Assembly (NCBI RefSeq): GCF_900109605.1
Contig: NZ_FOAM01000004.1
Location: 186,001-250,000 of the forward strand
Direction: 5' to 3'
Origin: Xaviernesmea oryzae
Lineage (GTDB): Bacteria; Pseudomonadota; Alphaproteobacteria; Rhizobiales; Rhizobiaceae
Length of the DNA stretch: 64,000 bases
The position numbers and the translations under genes were made by a program. The notes under the pieces were generated by a model. It was not told the origin of the DNA and did no database searches. It saw nothing but the letters and a program-made list of their open reading frames with translations. Below, in pieces: positions 33,868 to 43,803 of the stretch. Position 1 is the stretch's first letter. Each line of letters begins with the position of its first letter.

Positions 33868-36474
33868 ATGGCAGCCGAACCCGATCTTTCCTCGCCTGAC
33901 ACCGAAAAGGGCGCCTCGCGCCTGGCGACGCTCTTTGCCGAATATCGCGTCTATCTGACGGCGATTGCCGTCATCGCCATCTTCACCTTCGTCACCGTCG
34001 CCATTTCCCGGCTGACGGCGGAGGTACGCTATGACGACGTGCTTGACGCGCTGGCCGACACGTCCTGGACCTCGATCCTGCTGGCCATTCTTTTCACGGC
34101 GCTGAGCTTCGCGGCGCTGATCGGCTATGACCTCAACGCCATCGAGTTTATCGGCCGGCGGCTGCGCACGCCCTCCGTCGCGATCACGGCCTTCATTGCC
34201 TATGCCATCGGCAACACCGCCGGTTTTGGCCCCTTGAGCGGCGGCGCCATCCGTTTTCGCGCCTATTCGCGGCTGGGGCTGACCCCCAGCGAAATCGCGC
34301 GGGTCATCGCCTTCGTCACCCTGGCCTTCGGTCTGGGCCTGCTGGCCGTCGCCGCCTTGTCGACGCTGGCGGTCGCACCGCGTATGGAAACCGTCATGGG
34401 GCTCAGCGCCGATTGGTTGCGGGGTGTGGCGCTGATCTTCGTGCTGGTCATGGTCGCGCTGGTCGTGCTCGGCGGCAATGGCCGCACGCTCTCCTTTGCC
34501 GGCCTGTCGTTGCGCCTGCCCGACAGCCGCACCTCCTCGCGCCAGTTCCTCGTCTCCGCCTTCGACATCGCAGCCTCGGCTTCCGTGCTTTATGTGCTGC
34601 TGCCGGAGACGCATGTCGGCTGGCCGACCTTCTTCGCCATCTATGCCACGGCTGTCGGCCTCGGCGTGCTCAGCCATGTTCCCGCCGGCCTTGGCGTCTT
34701 CGAAGCGGTCATGGTCGCAGCGCTCGGCAATGCGATCAGTATGGAGCAGCTGCTCGGCGGCCTGGTGCTGTACCGCCTCGTCTATCACGTGCTGCCGCTG
34801 ATCATTGCGATCATTCTCGTGGTCACCACGGAACTGCGCGCCTTCTCGTCCAAGCCCGTGGCGTCCGATCTCGGCCAGATCGCGGTGCGGCTCGCGCCGT
34901 CGCTTCTGTCGACTTTCGCCATGATGCTCGGCGCCATGCTGATCTTTTCGAGCGTGACGCCGACGCCGGATAGCAATCTCGACCTGCTCTCGAATTTCCT
35001 GCCGCTGCCGATCGTCGAAGCGGCGCATTTTCTGACGAGCATCCTCGGCCTTGTTCTCTTCGTCGCCTCGCGCGGCATCAACCAGCGCCTGGATGGCGGC
35101 TGGTGGATCGGGCTGGCGGCCGCGGCCGGCGCGCTGGTCCTGTCCCTGATCAAGGCCATCGCGATTTTCGAGGCAACGCTGCTTGCCGTCTTCATCGTCG
35201 CCATGGTCATGAACCGCCGCGCCTTCACGCGCCGCGCCTCGCTGTTCAAGCAGGGCCTTGGCCCGAGCTGGCTGGCGGCCATGGGCGTCATCGTGGTCAG
35301 CGCCGCGACGATCCTGTTCTTCGTCTATCGCGATACGGACTACAGTCACGATCTCTGGTGGCAGTTCGAATTTTCCGGCGAGGCGCCGCGCGGCTTGCGC
35401 GCGCTGCTCGGCCTGGTGCTCGCCTCGATCACGGTTGCGATCTTCAGCCTGATGCGTCCGGCGACGCTGCGTCCGGTTGAGGCCAGCCGCGCCGATGTCG
35501 ACAAGGCGGTGGAGATCGTTCGAAACCAGGATTCGGCCGACGCCAACCTGGTGCGCATGGGCGACAAGCGCGTCATGTTTTCCGAAAGCGGCAAGGCCTT
35601 CATCATGTATGGCATCCAGGGTCGCTCCTGGATCGCGCTGACCGATCCGATCGGCGACGAGGCGGATTTTCCCGAGCTCGTTTGGCAATTCGTGGAATCC
35701 GCCCGCGCGGCCGGCGGACGCGCCGCCTTCTACCAGATATCGCCCGGTCTCTTGTCCTCCTGCGCCGATGCCGGCCTGCGGGCCTTCAAGCTCGGCGAAC
35801 TCGCCATTGTCGATCTCGACCGGTTCGAGCTGAAGGGCGGCCGCCTGGCAGGGCTGCGCCAAGCCTTGAGCAAGGGTGCGCGCGACGGTTTGAGCTTCGC
35901 CCTGATCGAGCCGCCTGAGGTAGCTGGTGTGGTGGAGGACCTTCGTCAGGTCTCCGATAGCTGGCTCGCCCATCATGAAACGCGCGAAAAGACTTTCTCG
36001 CTCGGCGCTTTCGATACCGACTATATCTGCGCGCAGCCGGTGGCCGTTCTCTACAAGGATGAGAAGATCGTTGCCTTCGCCAATGTCATGGTGACCGACA
36101 CCAAGCACGAAGCGACCGTCGACCTCATGCGCTTTTCGCCGGATGCGCCGCGTGGCGCCATGGACTTCCTCTTCGTCTCGATCATGGAGAAGATGAAGAC
36201 CGAGGGCTACAAGACCTTCAATCTCGGCATGGCGCCGATGTCCGGCATGTCGCGGCGCGACACGGCCCCGGTCTGGGACCGGGTCGGCAGCCTGCTTTTC
36301 GAGCACGGCGAGCGCTTCTACAATTTCAAGGGCCTCAGGGCCTTCAAGTCCAAATTCCATCCACGTTGGGAACCGCGCTACCTTGCCGTGTCCAACGGCA
36401 CGGGCGCGGCCCTTGCCCTGCTGGATGCGACCTTGCTGATCAGCGGTGGCGTGAGAGGAGTCGTCGGTAAATGA
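33868..36474 (+). CDS. mprF: Lysyl-phosphatidylglycerol synthase/flippase MprF (LpiA)
   Basis: The 868-aa protein has an N-terminal flippase part with about 12-14 transmembrane helices (including the UPF0104-like stretch NTAGFGPLSGGAIRFRAYSRLGL and HVPAGLGVFEAVMVAALG) and a C-terminal DUF2156 aminoacyl-tRNA-dependent transferase domain from about residue 540 (NLVRMGDKRVMFSESGKAFIMYGIQGRSWIALTDPIGDE, then FNLGMAPMSGM and FKSKFHPRWEPRYLA). It transfers lysine from Lys-tRNA to phosphatidylglycerol and flips the product, giving resistance to acid and cationic peptides. Rhizobial orthologues are called LpiA (low-pH inducible). Its stop overlaps the acvB start, the conserved lpiA-acvB operon. Confidence 0.95.
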   Translation: MAAEPDLSSPDTEKGASRLATLFAEYRVYLTAIAVIAIFTFVTVAISRLTAEVRYDDVLDALADTSWTSILLAILFTALSFAALIGYDLNAIEFIGRRLRTPSVAITAFIAYAIGNTAGFGPLSGGAIRFRAYSRLGLTPSEIARVIAFVTLAFGLGLLAVAALSTLAVAPRMETVMGLSADWLRGVALIFVLVMVALVVLGGNGRTLSFAGLSLRLPDSRTSSRQFLVSAFDIAASASVLYVLLPETHVGWPTFFAIYATAVGLGVLSHVPAGLGVFEAVMVAALGNAISMEQLLGGLVLYRLVYHVLPLIIAIILVVTTELRAFSSKPVASDLGQIAVRLAPSLLSTFAMMLGAMLIFSSVTPTPDSNLDLLSNFLPLPIVEAAHFLTSILGLVLFVASRGINQRLDGGWWIGLAAAAGALVLSLIKAIAIFEATLLAVFIVAMVMNRRAFTRRASLFKQGLGPSWLAAMGVIVVSAATILFFVYRDTDYSHDLWWQFEFSGEAPRGLRALLGLVLASITVAIFSLMRPATLRPVEASRADVDKAVEIVRNQDSADANLVRMGDKRVMFSESGKAFIMYGIQGRSWIALTDPIGDEADFPELVWQFVESARAAGGRAAFYQISPGLLSSCADAGLRAFKLGELAIVDLDRFELKGGRLAGLRQALSKGARDGLSFALIEPPEVAGVVEDLRQVSDSWLAHHETREKTFSLGAFDTDYICAQPVAVLYKDEKIVAFANVMVTDTKHEATVDLMRFSPDAPRGAMDFLFVSIMEKMKTEGYKTFNLGMAPMSGMSRRDTAPVWDRVGSLLFEHGERFYNFKGLRAFKSKFHPRWEPRYLAVSNGTGAALALLDATLLISGGVRGVVGK

Positions 36475-37841
36475 TGCGTTTTTCCAGGATGGTCGCTGTT
36501 GCGGCCGCCCTTTGCAGCGTTGCGCCTGCATTCGCGCAGGACAAGCAGGCCTTCGACACGGGCTCCATTCCGTCAGACCATATTCTCGTGCCAGACGGCG
36601 ACCTCAAGGGCAACGTCGTTCTGATTTCGGATGCGAAGGGCTGGGGCGCGACGGAGGAGACGCGCGCCAAGGCTCTTCTCGATGAGGGCATTGCCGTCAT
36701 TGGCCTCGATCTACCGACCTATTTGAAGGGACTGAAGCCGGAGGAAGGCGACGACTGCATCTATACGATCTCCGACATCGAGTCGCTTGCCCATCAGATC
36801 CAGCGTGCCGCCAATTCGGACAGCTATCGGCCGCCGATCTTGGCCGGCATCGGTGAAGGCGGCGCCATGGCGCTGGCGATGATCGCGCAGAGTCCGGACG
36901 CGACAATCGGCGACGCGATCGCCGTCGACCCTCTCGACAGTATTCCGCTGACCACCCAGCTTTGCACACCGGCCGAGAAGGAAACGCGCGACGGCCGCAT
37001 GATCTATGGCCTGACGGACGGCCCCCTGCCGGCACCCGTCACCGTGATCTTCACGCCACAAGCGAACAAGGCGGGCCGTGACCATGTGGCCGACCTCGTC
37101 AAGGATCATAGCGATATCGCCACGCGCGACACGACCGACGCCCCGGATGCGGCTCTGGAGCAGGCGCTGTCCGATCAGATCGCCGCTGCCAGCGCCAGCG
37201 AAAGCGACGATCCGCTCGGCCTGCCGCTGACCCTGCTGCCGACGACGGCGAAATACGACACGATGGCCATCTTCTATTCCGGCGACGGCGGCTGGCGTGA
37301 CATCGACAAGCAGATCGGCGCCGAGCTTCAGGATCAGGGCATTCCCGTGGTCGGCGTCGATGCGCTGCGCTATTTCTGGTCCAAGCGCACGCCGGAGGAA
37401 ACGGCGGAAGATCTCGCCCGCATCATCGATACCTACAGGCGCCAGTGGAAGGTCAAGCATGTGCTTCTGGCCGGCTATTCCTTCGGCGCCGACGTGATCC
37501 CGGCCGCCTATAATCTCCTGTCTCAGCAGAACAAGGATCGCGTGACGCAGATCACGCTGCTCGCTCTATCGCGCAACGTCGATTACGAGATCTCCGTTCA
37601 AGGCTGGCTCGGCGTCGACAGCAGCACCTCCTCGGGCGATTCGCTGAAGGACATCGCCAAGATCGATCCCAAGCGCGTTCAGTGCATCTATGGCACGGAA
37701 GAGGACGACGACCCCTGCGTCAAACTCAAGGCGAGCGGCGTCGAAGCCATCCCTATCGAAGGCGGTCACCATTTCGATGAGGACTATGAAGCGCTGGCAA
37801 ACAAAATCGTCACCAGCCTGAAGACACGGCTCGGGCGATAG
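36471..37841 (+). CDS. acvB: AcvB/VirJ-family periplasmic protein
   Basis: The 456-aa protein has a signal peptide (MVAVAAALCSVAPAFAQ), an N-terminal VirJ-like repeat (about 25-245) and the C-terminal VirJ domain: FYSGDGGWRDIDKQIG, GVDALRYFW and the serine-hydrolase elbow GYSFGADVIP, ending with EGGHHFDEDYE that offers a His. In Agrobacterium, AcvB is a periplasmic hydrolase of lysyl-phosphatidylglycerol, so it limits the lipid made by the preceding gene. The four-base overlap (ATGA) with mprF supports coupled expression. Confidence 0.93.
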   Translation: MMRFSRMVAVAAALCSVAPAFAQDKQAFDTGSIPSDHILVPDGDLKGNVVLISDAKGWGATEETRAKALLDEGIAVIGLDLPTYLKGLKPEEGDDCIYTISDIESLAHQIQRAANSDSYRPPILAGIGEGGAMALAMIAQSPDATIGDAIAVDPLDSIPLTTQLCTPAEKETRDGRMIYGLTDGPLPAPVTVIFTPQANKAGRDHVADLVKDHSDIATRDTTDAPDAALEQALSDQIAAASASESDDPLGLPLTLLPTTAKYDTMAIFYSGDGGWRDIDKQIGAELQDQGIPVVGVDALRYFWSKRTPEETAEDLARIIDTYRRQWKVKHVLLAGYSFGADVIPAAYNLLSQQNKDRVTQITLLALSRNVDYEISVQGWLGVDSSTSSGDSLKDIAKIDPKRVQCIYGTEEDDDPCVKLKASGVEAIPIEGGHHFDEDYEALANKIVTSLKTRLGR

Positions 37842-37946
37842 ACCTGATAGAGAGGCAGGAGGCCAGCCGATGCTGCGGCTCCTGCCCCGGCGATCTGCCT
37901 TCAAGGCAGCGATGATCAAAACGACCTCCGGACCCCGCGGTCGCGA

Positions 37947-38537
37947 TCAGGGGCCGTTGACGAGCGCCAGGATCAGCTGGTGGACATTTCCGCCTTCGGT
38001 CAGTTCAGCCCGATCATAAGCGGAATGGCGCTGGCCGTTGCGGCCGGAAATCTCCTTTAACCGCGTATTGAGCATCTGGCGCACCAGCCGGCAACCGGGA
38101 TCATCCGGTGCCGACAGGCCGATGCTGGCCTGCGAAATCTCGGCCACCATCTCCCGGATGAAGCGTCCATGCTCCAGCTCATGCCGGCGTACGCCATCGA
38201 TAAAGCTTGTCCAGCTCCTGGCCAAGGAGCCAGTCAACCGTTCGGCAGGCTTTGGCAGCGTGTAGGTGATGGTCAGCGTTGGCTCGGCCGAGGCCAGGCG
38301 GCAGGCTTTCCCGTCCTGCTGGTAATCCCGCTTCCAGGTCAGGCGAAAGCCGGTATGGGCGATCACGCGGCGCCCCTTGCCGATCATGGGCCCCCGCTCG
38401 CCGATAGAGGCGTAGAGTTCGGCACCCGTTCGCCCGGCAATGGCATAGGTCTTCACCGCCTCGCGCTCGCTGGCAAGAGCGGTGACGGGCACAGATAGGG
38501 AAAGCAGAAAAACGAGGGCGTGGCGGAGGCGGGGCAT
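37947..38537 (-). CDS. DUF922 secreted protein (putative Zn-protease fold)
   Basis: The 196-aa protein has a signal peptide (MPRLRHALVFLLSLSVPVTALAS), then TYAIAGRTGAELYASIGERGP and the DUF922 core WKRDYQQ...CRLASAEPTLTITYTLPKP and SFIDGVRRHELEHGRFIREM. The HELEH sequence resembles the HExxH zinc-binding motif, and DUF922 has been proposed as a metalloprotease-like family, but activity is unproven. ATG 38537 places the signal peptide at the start; earlier in-frame starts are unlikely. It converges on acvB. Confidence 0.82.
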   Translation of the reverse strand: MPRLRHALVFLLSLSVPVTALASEREAVKTYAIAGRTGAELYASIGERGPMIGKGRRVIAHTGFRLTWKRDYQQDGKACRLASAEPTLTITYTLPKPAERLTGSLARSWTSFIDGVRRHELEHGRFIREMVAEISQASIGLSAPDDPGCRLVRQMLNTRLKEISGRNGQRHSAYDRAELTEGGNVHQLILALVNGP

Positions 38538-38817
38538 AGCGATCAGAAAGGTTGGGCACGGCTCGGCCGCGCTGGCGGATGCGATGTGGAGGATCGATAT
38601 CAGGTTTTTTTGCGACGCAATAAAGCTTAACCGATTTTTAAGAAATGGCCCCCTAATCAGGCTGTATATTAACGGTAGCAAAACCCATCGATTCCTTAAA
38701 ACAGCTGCTCTCCCGCCGCGCCCCTTTGAACGGTCCGACGAGGAGGACGTTCACTGTTCCTTATGACAAATGTACGACATTTCCACCGGCCTTGTCCCTT
38801 CGGTAAGGGAGTAATTC

Positions 38818-40836
38818 ATGCATAGCCAGCGTTTCGTTAAGGTCGGCCTTTTGCATTCGTCGACAGGCACCATGGCCTGCAACGAAGCGCCTCTGGCCGA
38901 CATGTTGCGCTTCGAGATCGACAAGGCGAACGAGGCAGGCGGCCTTCTCGGTTGCAAGATCGTGCCGGTCGAATTCGATCCAGCCTCGGACTGGCTGAAC
39001 TATGGCCAATATGCGCGGCAGATGATCCGTGATCAGCAGGTCGCCGCGCTTTTCGGCTGCTGGACATCCACCTCGCGCAAGGCCGTGCTTCCCGTGGTCG
39101 AGGAAGAGGACTGCCTGCTTTACTACCCGCTGGACTATGAAGGCGAGGAGCAATCGCCCAACATCTTCTATCTCGGCGCGACGCCCAATCAGAAACTGTT
39201 TCCGGCGATCGAATATCTCCTGTCAGCACCTGGCGGCGCCTTCGATCGTTTCTTCATGCTGGGGACGGATTTCAACTATCCCCGCACGATCAATCGGGTA
39301 CTGCGTGCCTTTCTCGACGCCAAGGGCCTGAAGACCCTGGGCCTGCCGGAACATTACGTGCCGTTCTCGCACCGCAATTGGGATCAGGAGATCGCGGCGA
39401 TCGCGGCTTTCCGCGCCGGTGGACGCGGCGTCATCGTTTCCAGCATCGTGGGCGATGCCAACCAGGATTTTCTCGCCGCCTATCATGCGGCCGGCTTCAA
39501 GGCGGAGGATCTGCCGATCCTGGGCCTTTCCCTGAACGAACTGGACCTTGCGACCCTCGACCCAGCTGCCGTCAAAGGCCATTATGCCTGCTGGAACTAC
39601 TTCATGTCGCATGACACCGAGGGCAACCAAGCCTTTCTGCGGAGCTGGCAGATGGCGGCCGGCGCCAATCGGCCGGTCTGCGACGCCATGATCGCCGCGC
39701 GCACCGGATTTCGCATGTGGCTGCGCGCGGCCACGGCCGCCGGCACCACGCGCGCTGCCACCGTGCGGCAATATATGTTCGGCCAGACCGAGATGGGCCT
39801 CGACGGCGAGCCTGTGATCATGGGCATCAACCATCATGTGGAAATGGGCATGTCGATCGCGCGCGCCCGCGCGGACCGGCGCTTCGACATCGTCTGGCGC
39901 AGCGAAGAGCCGCTGAGGGGCAATCCCTGGGCAGCCGAACATATCATCGCCAGCACCACAGCGGTTACCGCCCAGCGCGAATTGCTCGATGCCCTGCCGA
40001 CACCGCTGATCGTCATCGACGATGATGGGCAGCTGCGCTATCGCAGCGCCAGCACGGATGATTATTTCGGGCGCGACATTGCGCCTGACTATCTGGAGGC
40101 CTTGCGCAAGGCGGCCGATCGCGCGGCGGCGAATGGTGCCGAGGGCGATGACCCGGTTGCGGAGATCGTCGTGCGCACGCCATCCGGAGAGCTGCACAAT
40201 CTGACGGTCGTCAGCCGCCGAATCGTCTTTGCCGGCGTGCCGTCGCGTCTTCTTTCGCTCGCGGATGTCACCTATATCCGCCGGATCGAGTCGACGCTTA
40301 GACTGATGAACGCCGATCTCGAACAATTGGCGACCACGGACGGGCTGACCGGCCTCGCCAATCGCAGACATTTCATGCAGGAGCTCGCAGCGCGGATTGC
40401 GCAGTGTGAGACCAGCGACAGACCGGTGGGCGTGCTGCTCATCGATCTCGACCATTTCAAATCGATCAACGACCGCTTCGGTCATGCGGCCGGCGACAAG
40501 GCGCTGATCGAGACCGCGCGCGTGCTGCACGAGACACTCAATGCCGATTGCGCGCAGCAGGATCTCGTGGCGCGGGTTGGTGGCGAGGAATTCGCCGTCA
40601 TCCTCAGCGCCAGCTCGATCGAAGAGGCGGATCGCGTTGCCGAGCGCCTGCGCGCCTGCATTGCCGCCGTCCACTTCGAGACCGGGGGCGTCATGGTCCG
40701 GCTTTCCTGCAGCGTCGGCGCGACCCTGTGCATCGCTGGCGACAGCCCGGAGGCCACGCTGAAACGGGCCGATGACGGCCTCTATGCCGCCAAACGCGAC
40801 GGCCGCAACCGCGTGGTCTTCCGCCGTTCCGCCTGA
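38818..40836 (+). CDS. Diguanylate cyclase with N-terminal urea/amide-binding receptor domain
   Basis: Residues 1 to about 370 are a type-1 periplasmic-binding fold of the AmiC/UrtA group (VKVGLLHSSTGTMACNEAPLADM, then GGLLGCKIVPVEFDPASDW and FGCWTSTSRKAVLPVVEE). A PAS-like segment (about 385-490) and a GGDEF domain (about 505-672) follow. The active site reads GGEEF at 588-592, so c-di-GMP synthesis is expected. The inhibitory I-site position has AQQD (579-582) and lacks the needed Arg, so product inhibition is probably absent. No signal peptide or membrane helix is present, so the receptor is cytosolic, like AmiC. ATG 38818 follows a promoter region of 280 nt. The ligand is probably a urea- or amide-like compound. 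Confidence 0.9.
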   Translation: MHSQRFVKVGLLHSSTGTMACNEAPLADMLRFEIDKANEAGGLLGCKIVPVEFDPASDWLNYGQYARQMIRDQQVAALFGCWTSTSRKAVLPVVEEEDCLLYYPLDYEGEEQSPNIFYLGATPNQKLFPAIEYLLSAPGGAFDRFFMLGTDFNYPRTINRVLRAFLDAKGLKTLGLPEHYVPFSHRNWDQEIAAIAAFRAGGRGVIVSSIVGDANQDFLAAYHAAGFKAEDLPILGLSLNELDLATLDPAAVKGHYACWNYFMSHDTEGNQAFLRSWQMAAGANRPVCDAMIAARTGFRMWLRAATAAGTTRAATVRQYMFGQTEMGLDGEPVIMGINHHVEMGMSIARARADRRFDIVWRSEEPLRGNPWAAEHIIASTTAVTAQRELLDALPTPLIVIDDDGQLRYRSASTDDYFGRDIAPDYLEALRKAADRAAANGAEGDDPVAEIVVRTPSGELHNLTVVSRRIVFAGVPSRLLSLADVTYIRRIESTLRLMNADLEQLATTDGLTGLANRRHFMQELAARIAQCETSDRPVGVLLIDLDHFKSINDRFGHAAGDKALIETARVLHETLNADCAQQDLVARVGGEEFAVILSASSIEEADRVAERLRACIAAVHFETGGVMVRLSCSVGATLCIAGDSPEATLKRADDGLYAAKRDGRNRVVFRRSA

Positions 40837-40865
40837 GCCTGAACAGAAGCAGGGTTCACACCGCT

Positions 40866-40892
40866 CGTCGATCTAAAGGAATCAGATCGACG
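40866..40892. terminator. Stem-loop between convergent genes
   Basis: A 9-bp stem with a 9-nt loop lies between the diguanylate cyclase and methylmalonyl-CoA mutase genes. There is no strong T-tract, so its role as terminator is only likely. Confidence 0.35.
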
Positions 40893-40916
40893 CTGGTTTG
40901 CCTGCGATCCGGTGCG

Positions 40917-43052
40917 TCAGCGATTTCGCCGCCGGCCCTCCAAAATGTCGAGCACGGCATGTGCTGCTTCGATGACCGGCGTGCCGGGCCCGAAGATCGC
41001 GGAGACACCTCCCTCCTCCAGGGCCGTATAGTCCTTGCGCGGGATCACGCCGCCACAGACGACGGGTATGCCCGGACTTTGCCTTTCCAGCGCCTGCACG
41101 AGCTGCGGCACCAGCGTCAGGTGGCCGGCCGCCAGCGACGACACGCCAACCACGTCCACTCCCAGCTCGCCGGCAAGGGCAGCCGCCTCGTCCGGAGTCT
41201 GGAACAGGGGGCCGGCCGTGACCGCAAAGCCGAGATCGCCAAAGGCGGAGGCGACCACGCGGGCACCGCGATCATGGCCATCCTGACCGAGCTTGGCCAC
41301 CAAAAGCCTGGGCACATGGCCGAGCCGAACCGTCGCCTCGCCGACCCGCTCCTTCACCCGCTGGACATCGGGGCCGTCCCCATAGGCTTCGGTAAAGACA
41401 TCGACGACCAGGGGCGGGCGGGCGGAATGGGTCCCGAAGGCGCGGCCGAGCACATCGGACATTTCGCCGACCGTCGCGCGTGCCCGTGCGGCTTCGACCG
41501 CGGCGGCCAGGAGATTGCCCTCACCGCTCTCGGCCACCTTGCCGAGAAGGCCGAGCGCGACATCGAGCCGTGCCGGATCGCGCCGGGCGCGCGTCTCCTC
41601 CAGCCGCCGGATCTGCGCGGCCCTGACGGCGGAATTGTCGATGGTCAGGATTTCGACCGGAGGCTCCTCCTCCAGCCGGTAGCGGTTGACGCCGACCACC
41701 ACCGTTTCGCCCTTGTCGAGCGCCGCCTGACGGCGCGTCGCCGCCTCCTCGATCATCCGCTTAGGAAAGCCCTCGGCAACGGCTTTCGTCATGCCGCCTT
41801 TGGCTTCGATCTCCTCGATCAGTGCCCAAGCGGCTTCTGCCAGTTCATGCGTCAGGCTCTCGACATAATAGGATCCAGCGAGTGGATCGACCACGCGGGT
41901 CACCCCGGTCTCGTGCGCCAGGATCAGCTGAGTGTTGCGGGCGATGCGGGCGGACAGCTCGCTCGGCAGCGCCATGGCCTCGTCGAAGGCATTGGTGTGA
42001 AGCGATTGCGTGCCACCAAGCACAGCCGCCAGCGCTTCATAGGCCGTGCGCACCACATTGTTCATCGGGTCCTGCTCGGCAAGCGAAACGCCAGAGGTCT
42101 GGCAATGGGTGCGCAGCATCAGGGATTGCGGCTTCTTCGGCTGGAACTCCTGCATGATCTTCGACCAGAGCAGCCTAGCGGCGCGCAGCTTGGCGGCCTC
42201 CATGAACAGATCCATGCCGATAGCGAAGAAGAAGGAGAGCCGCCCGGCAAATTCGTCGATATCCAGCCCCCGCTTCAAGGCGGCGCGCACATAGTCGCGC
42301 CCATCGGCCAGCGTGAAGGCCAACTCCTGCACCAGCGTCGCGCCCGCTTCCTGCATATGATAGCCGGATATGGAAATTGAATTGAAGCGCGGCATTTCCC
42401 GCGCGGTGAAGTCGATGATGTCGGCAACGATCCGCATCGAAGGTTCAGGCGGATAGATATAGGTGTTGCGGACCATGAACTCCTTGAGAATGTCGTTTTG
42501 GATGGTGCCGGAGAGGTCGCTGCGGGCCACGCCCTGCTCTTCCCCCGCAACGATGAAGGCGGCAAGTACGGGCAGCACCGCGCCATTCATGGTCATGGAA
42601 ACGGACATCTCGCCCAAGGGAATGCCGTCGAACAGGATCTTCATATCCTCGACGCTGTCGATCGCCACGCCGGCCTTGCCGACATCGCCTTCGACACGGG
42701 GATGGTCGCTGTCATAGCCGCGATGGGTGGCGAGATCGAAGGCGACAGACAGGCCCTTCTGCCCGGCCGCCAGATTGCGACGGTAAAAGGCGTTGGACGC
42801 TTCTGCCGTGGAGAAGCCGGCATATTGGCGCACCGTCCAGGGCCGGCCGGCATACATCGTGGCGCGCACACCGCGGGTAAACGGCGCAAAACCCGGCAAG
42901 CCATCGAGATGCGGCAGGTCGGCAAGATCCTCGGCGGTATAAAGCGGCTTGACTGCGATACCCTCGGGCGTCGTCACCGACAGCGTCTCCGGGGGGCGCT
43001 TCAGCTCCTTTTCGGCCAGGGCCCGCCAATCTGCGACGGCTTTTTTGGTCAT
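40917..43052 (-). CDS. scpA: Methylmalonyl-CoA mutase
   Basis: The 711-aa B12 enzyme interconverts methylmalonyl-CoA and succinyl-CoA. The catalytic barrel has the substrate-binding [18 protein letters not shown] and the [15 protein letters not shown] region, and the C-terminal cobalamin domain has DGHDRG with the Co-binding His at 593 and GVSSLAAGH. The length and single-chain form match the large subunit or homodimeric enzyme of rhizobia (BhbA). It works downstream of propionyl-CoA carboxylase, whose alpha subunit lies at 43804-45810; the two are separated by a ParDE pair on the other strand. Confidence 0.97.
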   Translation of the reverse strand: MTKKAVADWRALAEKELKRPPETLSVTTPEGIAVKPLYTAEDLADLPHLDGLPGFAPFTRGVRATMYAGRPWTVRQYAGFSTAEASNAFYRRNLAAGQKGLSVAFDLATHRGYDSDHPRVEGDVGKAGVAIDSVEDMKILFDGIPLGEMSVSMTMNGAVLPVLAAFIVAGEEQGVARSDLSGTIQNDILKEFMVRNTYIYPPEPSMRIVADIIDFTAREMPRFNSISISGYHMQEAGATLVQELAFTLADGRDYVRAALKRGLDIDEFAGRLSFFFAIGMDLFMEAAKLRAARLLWSKIMQEFQPKKPQSLMLRTHCQTSGVSLAEQDPMNNVVRTAYEALAAVLGGTQSLHTNAFDEAMALPSELSARIARNTQLILAHETGVTRVVDPLAGSYYVESLTHELAEAAWALIEEIEAKGGMTKAVAEGFPKRMIEEAATRRQAALDKGETVVVGVNRYRLEEEPPVEILTIDNSAVRAAQIRRLEETRARRDPARLDVALGLLGKVAESGEGNLLAAAVEAARARATVGEMSDVLGRAFGTHSARPPLVVDVFTEAYGDGPDVQRVKERVGEATVRLGHVPRLLVAKLGQDGHDRGARVVASAFGDLGFAVTAGPLFQTPDEAAALAGELGVDVVGVSSLAAGHLTLVPQLVQALERQSPGIPVVCGGVIPRKDYTALEEGGVSAIFGPGTPVIEAAHAVLDILEGRRRNR

Positions 43053-43158
43053 CGCCCAGGTCCTCCAGATACCACTGCCAGGATCGGCGCGGCGTTGAGA
43101 TTGACGAAATTGCTACTGAGTAGCATCCTAGGTCCATTCTTCACGGGAGCCTTGAGCC

Positions 43159-43428
43159 ATGACCGTAAAAGCATCCGTTTCCATCTCCGACCAGCAGGAC
43201 GCCTTTGCCCGCCGGCTGGTTGAGGAAGGCCGCTATTCCAGCGTGAGCGCTGTCGTGCAGCAGGGGCTGGAGCTTTTGCGCGAGCAGACGGAGATGAAGG
43301 AGGCGGAGCTTGCTGCTTTGAAAGCTCTGCTCGATGAGCGGCGGAAGGGGCCGTTCCTGACGATGGAAGAGAGCCGGCAACAGATTGAGGAGATGCTTGC
43401 CAGGAAGAAGGCCGCGCTTGGTTTATAA
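43159..43428 (+). CDS. parD: ParD-type antitoxin
   Basis: The 89-aa protein has the ribbon-helix-helix pattern of ParD/CopG antitoxins: VSISDQQDAFARRLVEEGRYSSVSAVVQQGLELLREQ, followed by the toxin-binding tail with two amphipathic helices (ELAALKALLDERRKG, then MEESRQQIEEMLARKKAAL). GGGAG lies upstream of ATG 43159. It overlaps the downstream ParE frame by 11 nt, as in other parDE operons. Confidence 0.92.
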   Translation: MTVKASVSISDQQDAFARRLVEEGRYSSVSAVVQQGLELLREQTEMKEAELAALKALLDERRKGPFLTMEESRQQIEEMLARKKAALGL

Positions 43429-43777
43429 GATCAATCCTGCAGCGGCGGTTAGCACCGACTTCGATCACATCTTCGACCATCTGTTGGCGGCCTATCTGGG
43501 AATGGGCGATTCTGTTGAACAAGCCTATGAACGTGCAGCCAGCCGCTTGAACGCTATTGCCGAAGATCTGGAAAAATTTGCGCTCCATCCCCATCAGGGA
43601 ACATTGAACAATGATCTTCAACCCGGTCTGCGGCATGTGACAAAAGAGCGGGCGATCTTCTATTTCTGGATCGATGAGGAAAACCGCACGGTCAATATTC
43701 TGGCCGTTTTCTTCGGCGGACAGGATCACCGGCACCACATGCTGGAGCGGCTGGGCAAACCGACGACAAACGCTTGA
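43418..43777 (+). CDS. parE: ParE-type toxin
   Basis: The 119-aa protein has a RelE/ParE fold pattern: YKINPAAAVSTDFDHIFDHLLA, RLNAIAEDLEKFALHPHQGT, LRHVTKERAIFYFWIDEENRTVNILAVFFGGQDH. ParE toxins poison gyrase, and the partner is the ParD upstream. I start it at TTG 43418, overlapping parD, because no ATG or GTG fits between; a start within the parD frame at 43385 would add unrelated residues. It ends 26 nt before the convergent pccA gene. Confidence 0.88.
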   Translation: MVYKINPAAAVSTDFDHIFDHLLAAYLGMGDSVEQAYERAASRLNAIAEDLEKFALHPHQGTLNNDLQPGLRHVTKERAIFYFWIDEENRTVNILAVFFGGQDHRHHMLERLGKPTTNA

Positions 43778-43803
43778 TTGCTGGGCCGCTCCCGCATGTC
43801 GCA

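Noticed and set aside
33835-36531. 898-codon open frame on the minus strand opposite mprF
   Set aside because: It is a shadow of the GC-rich mprF gene. The translation is Arg/Gly/Asp/His-rich with no fold, while the plus strand encodes a clear MprF.
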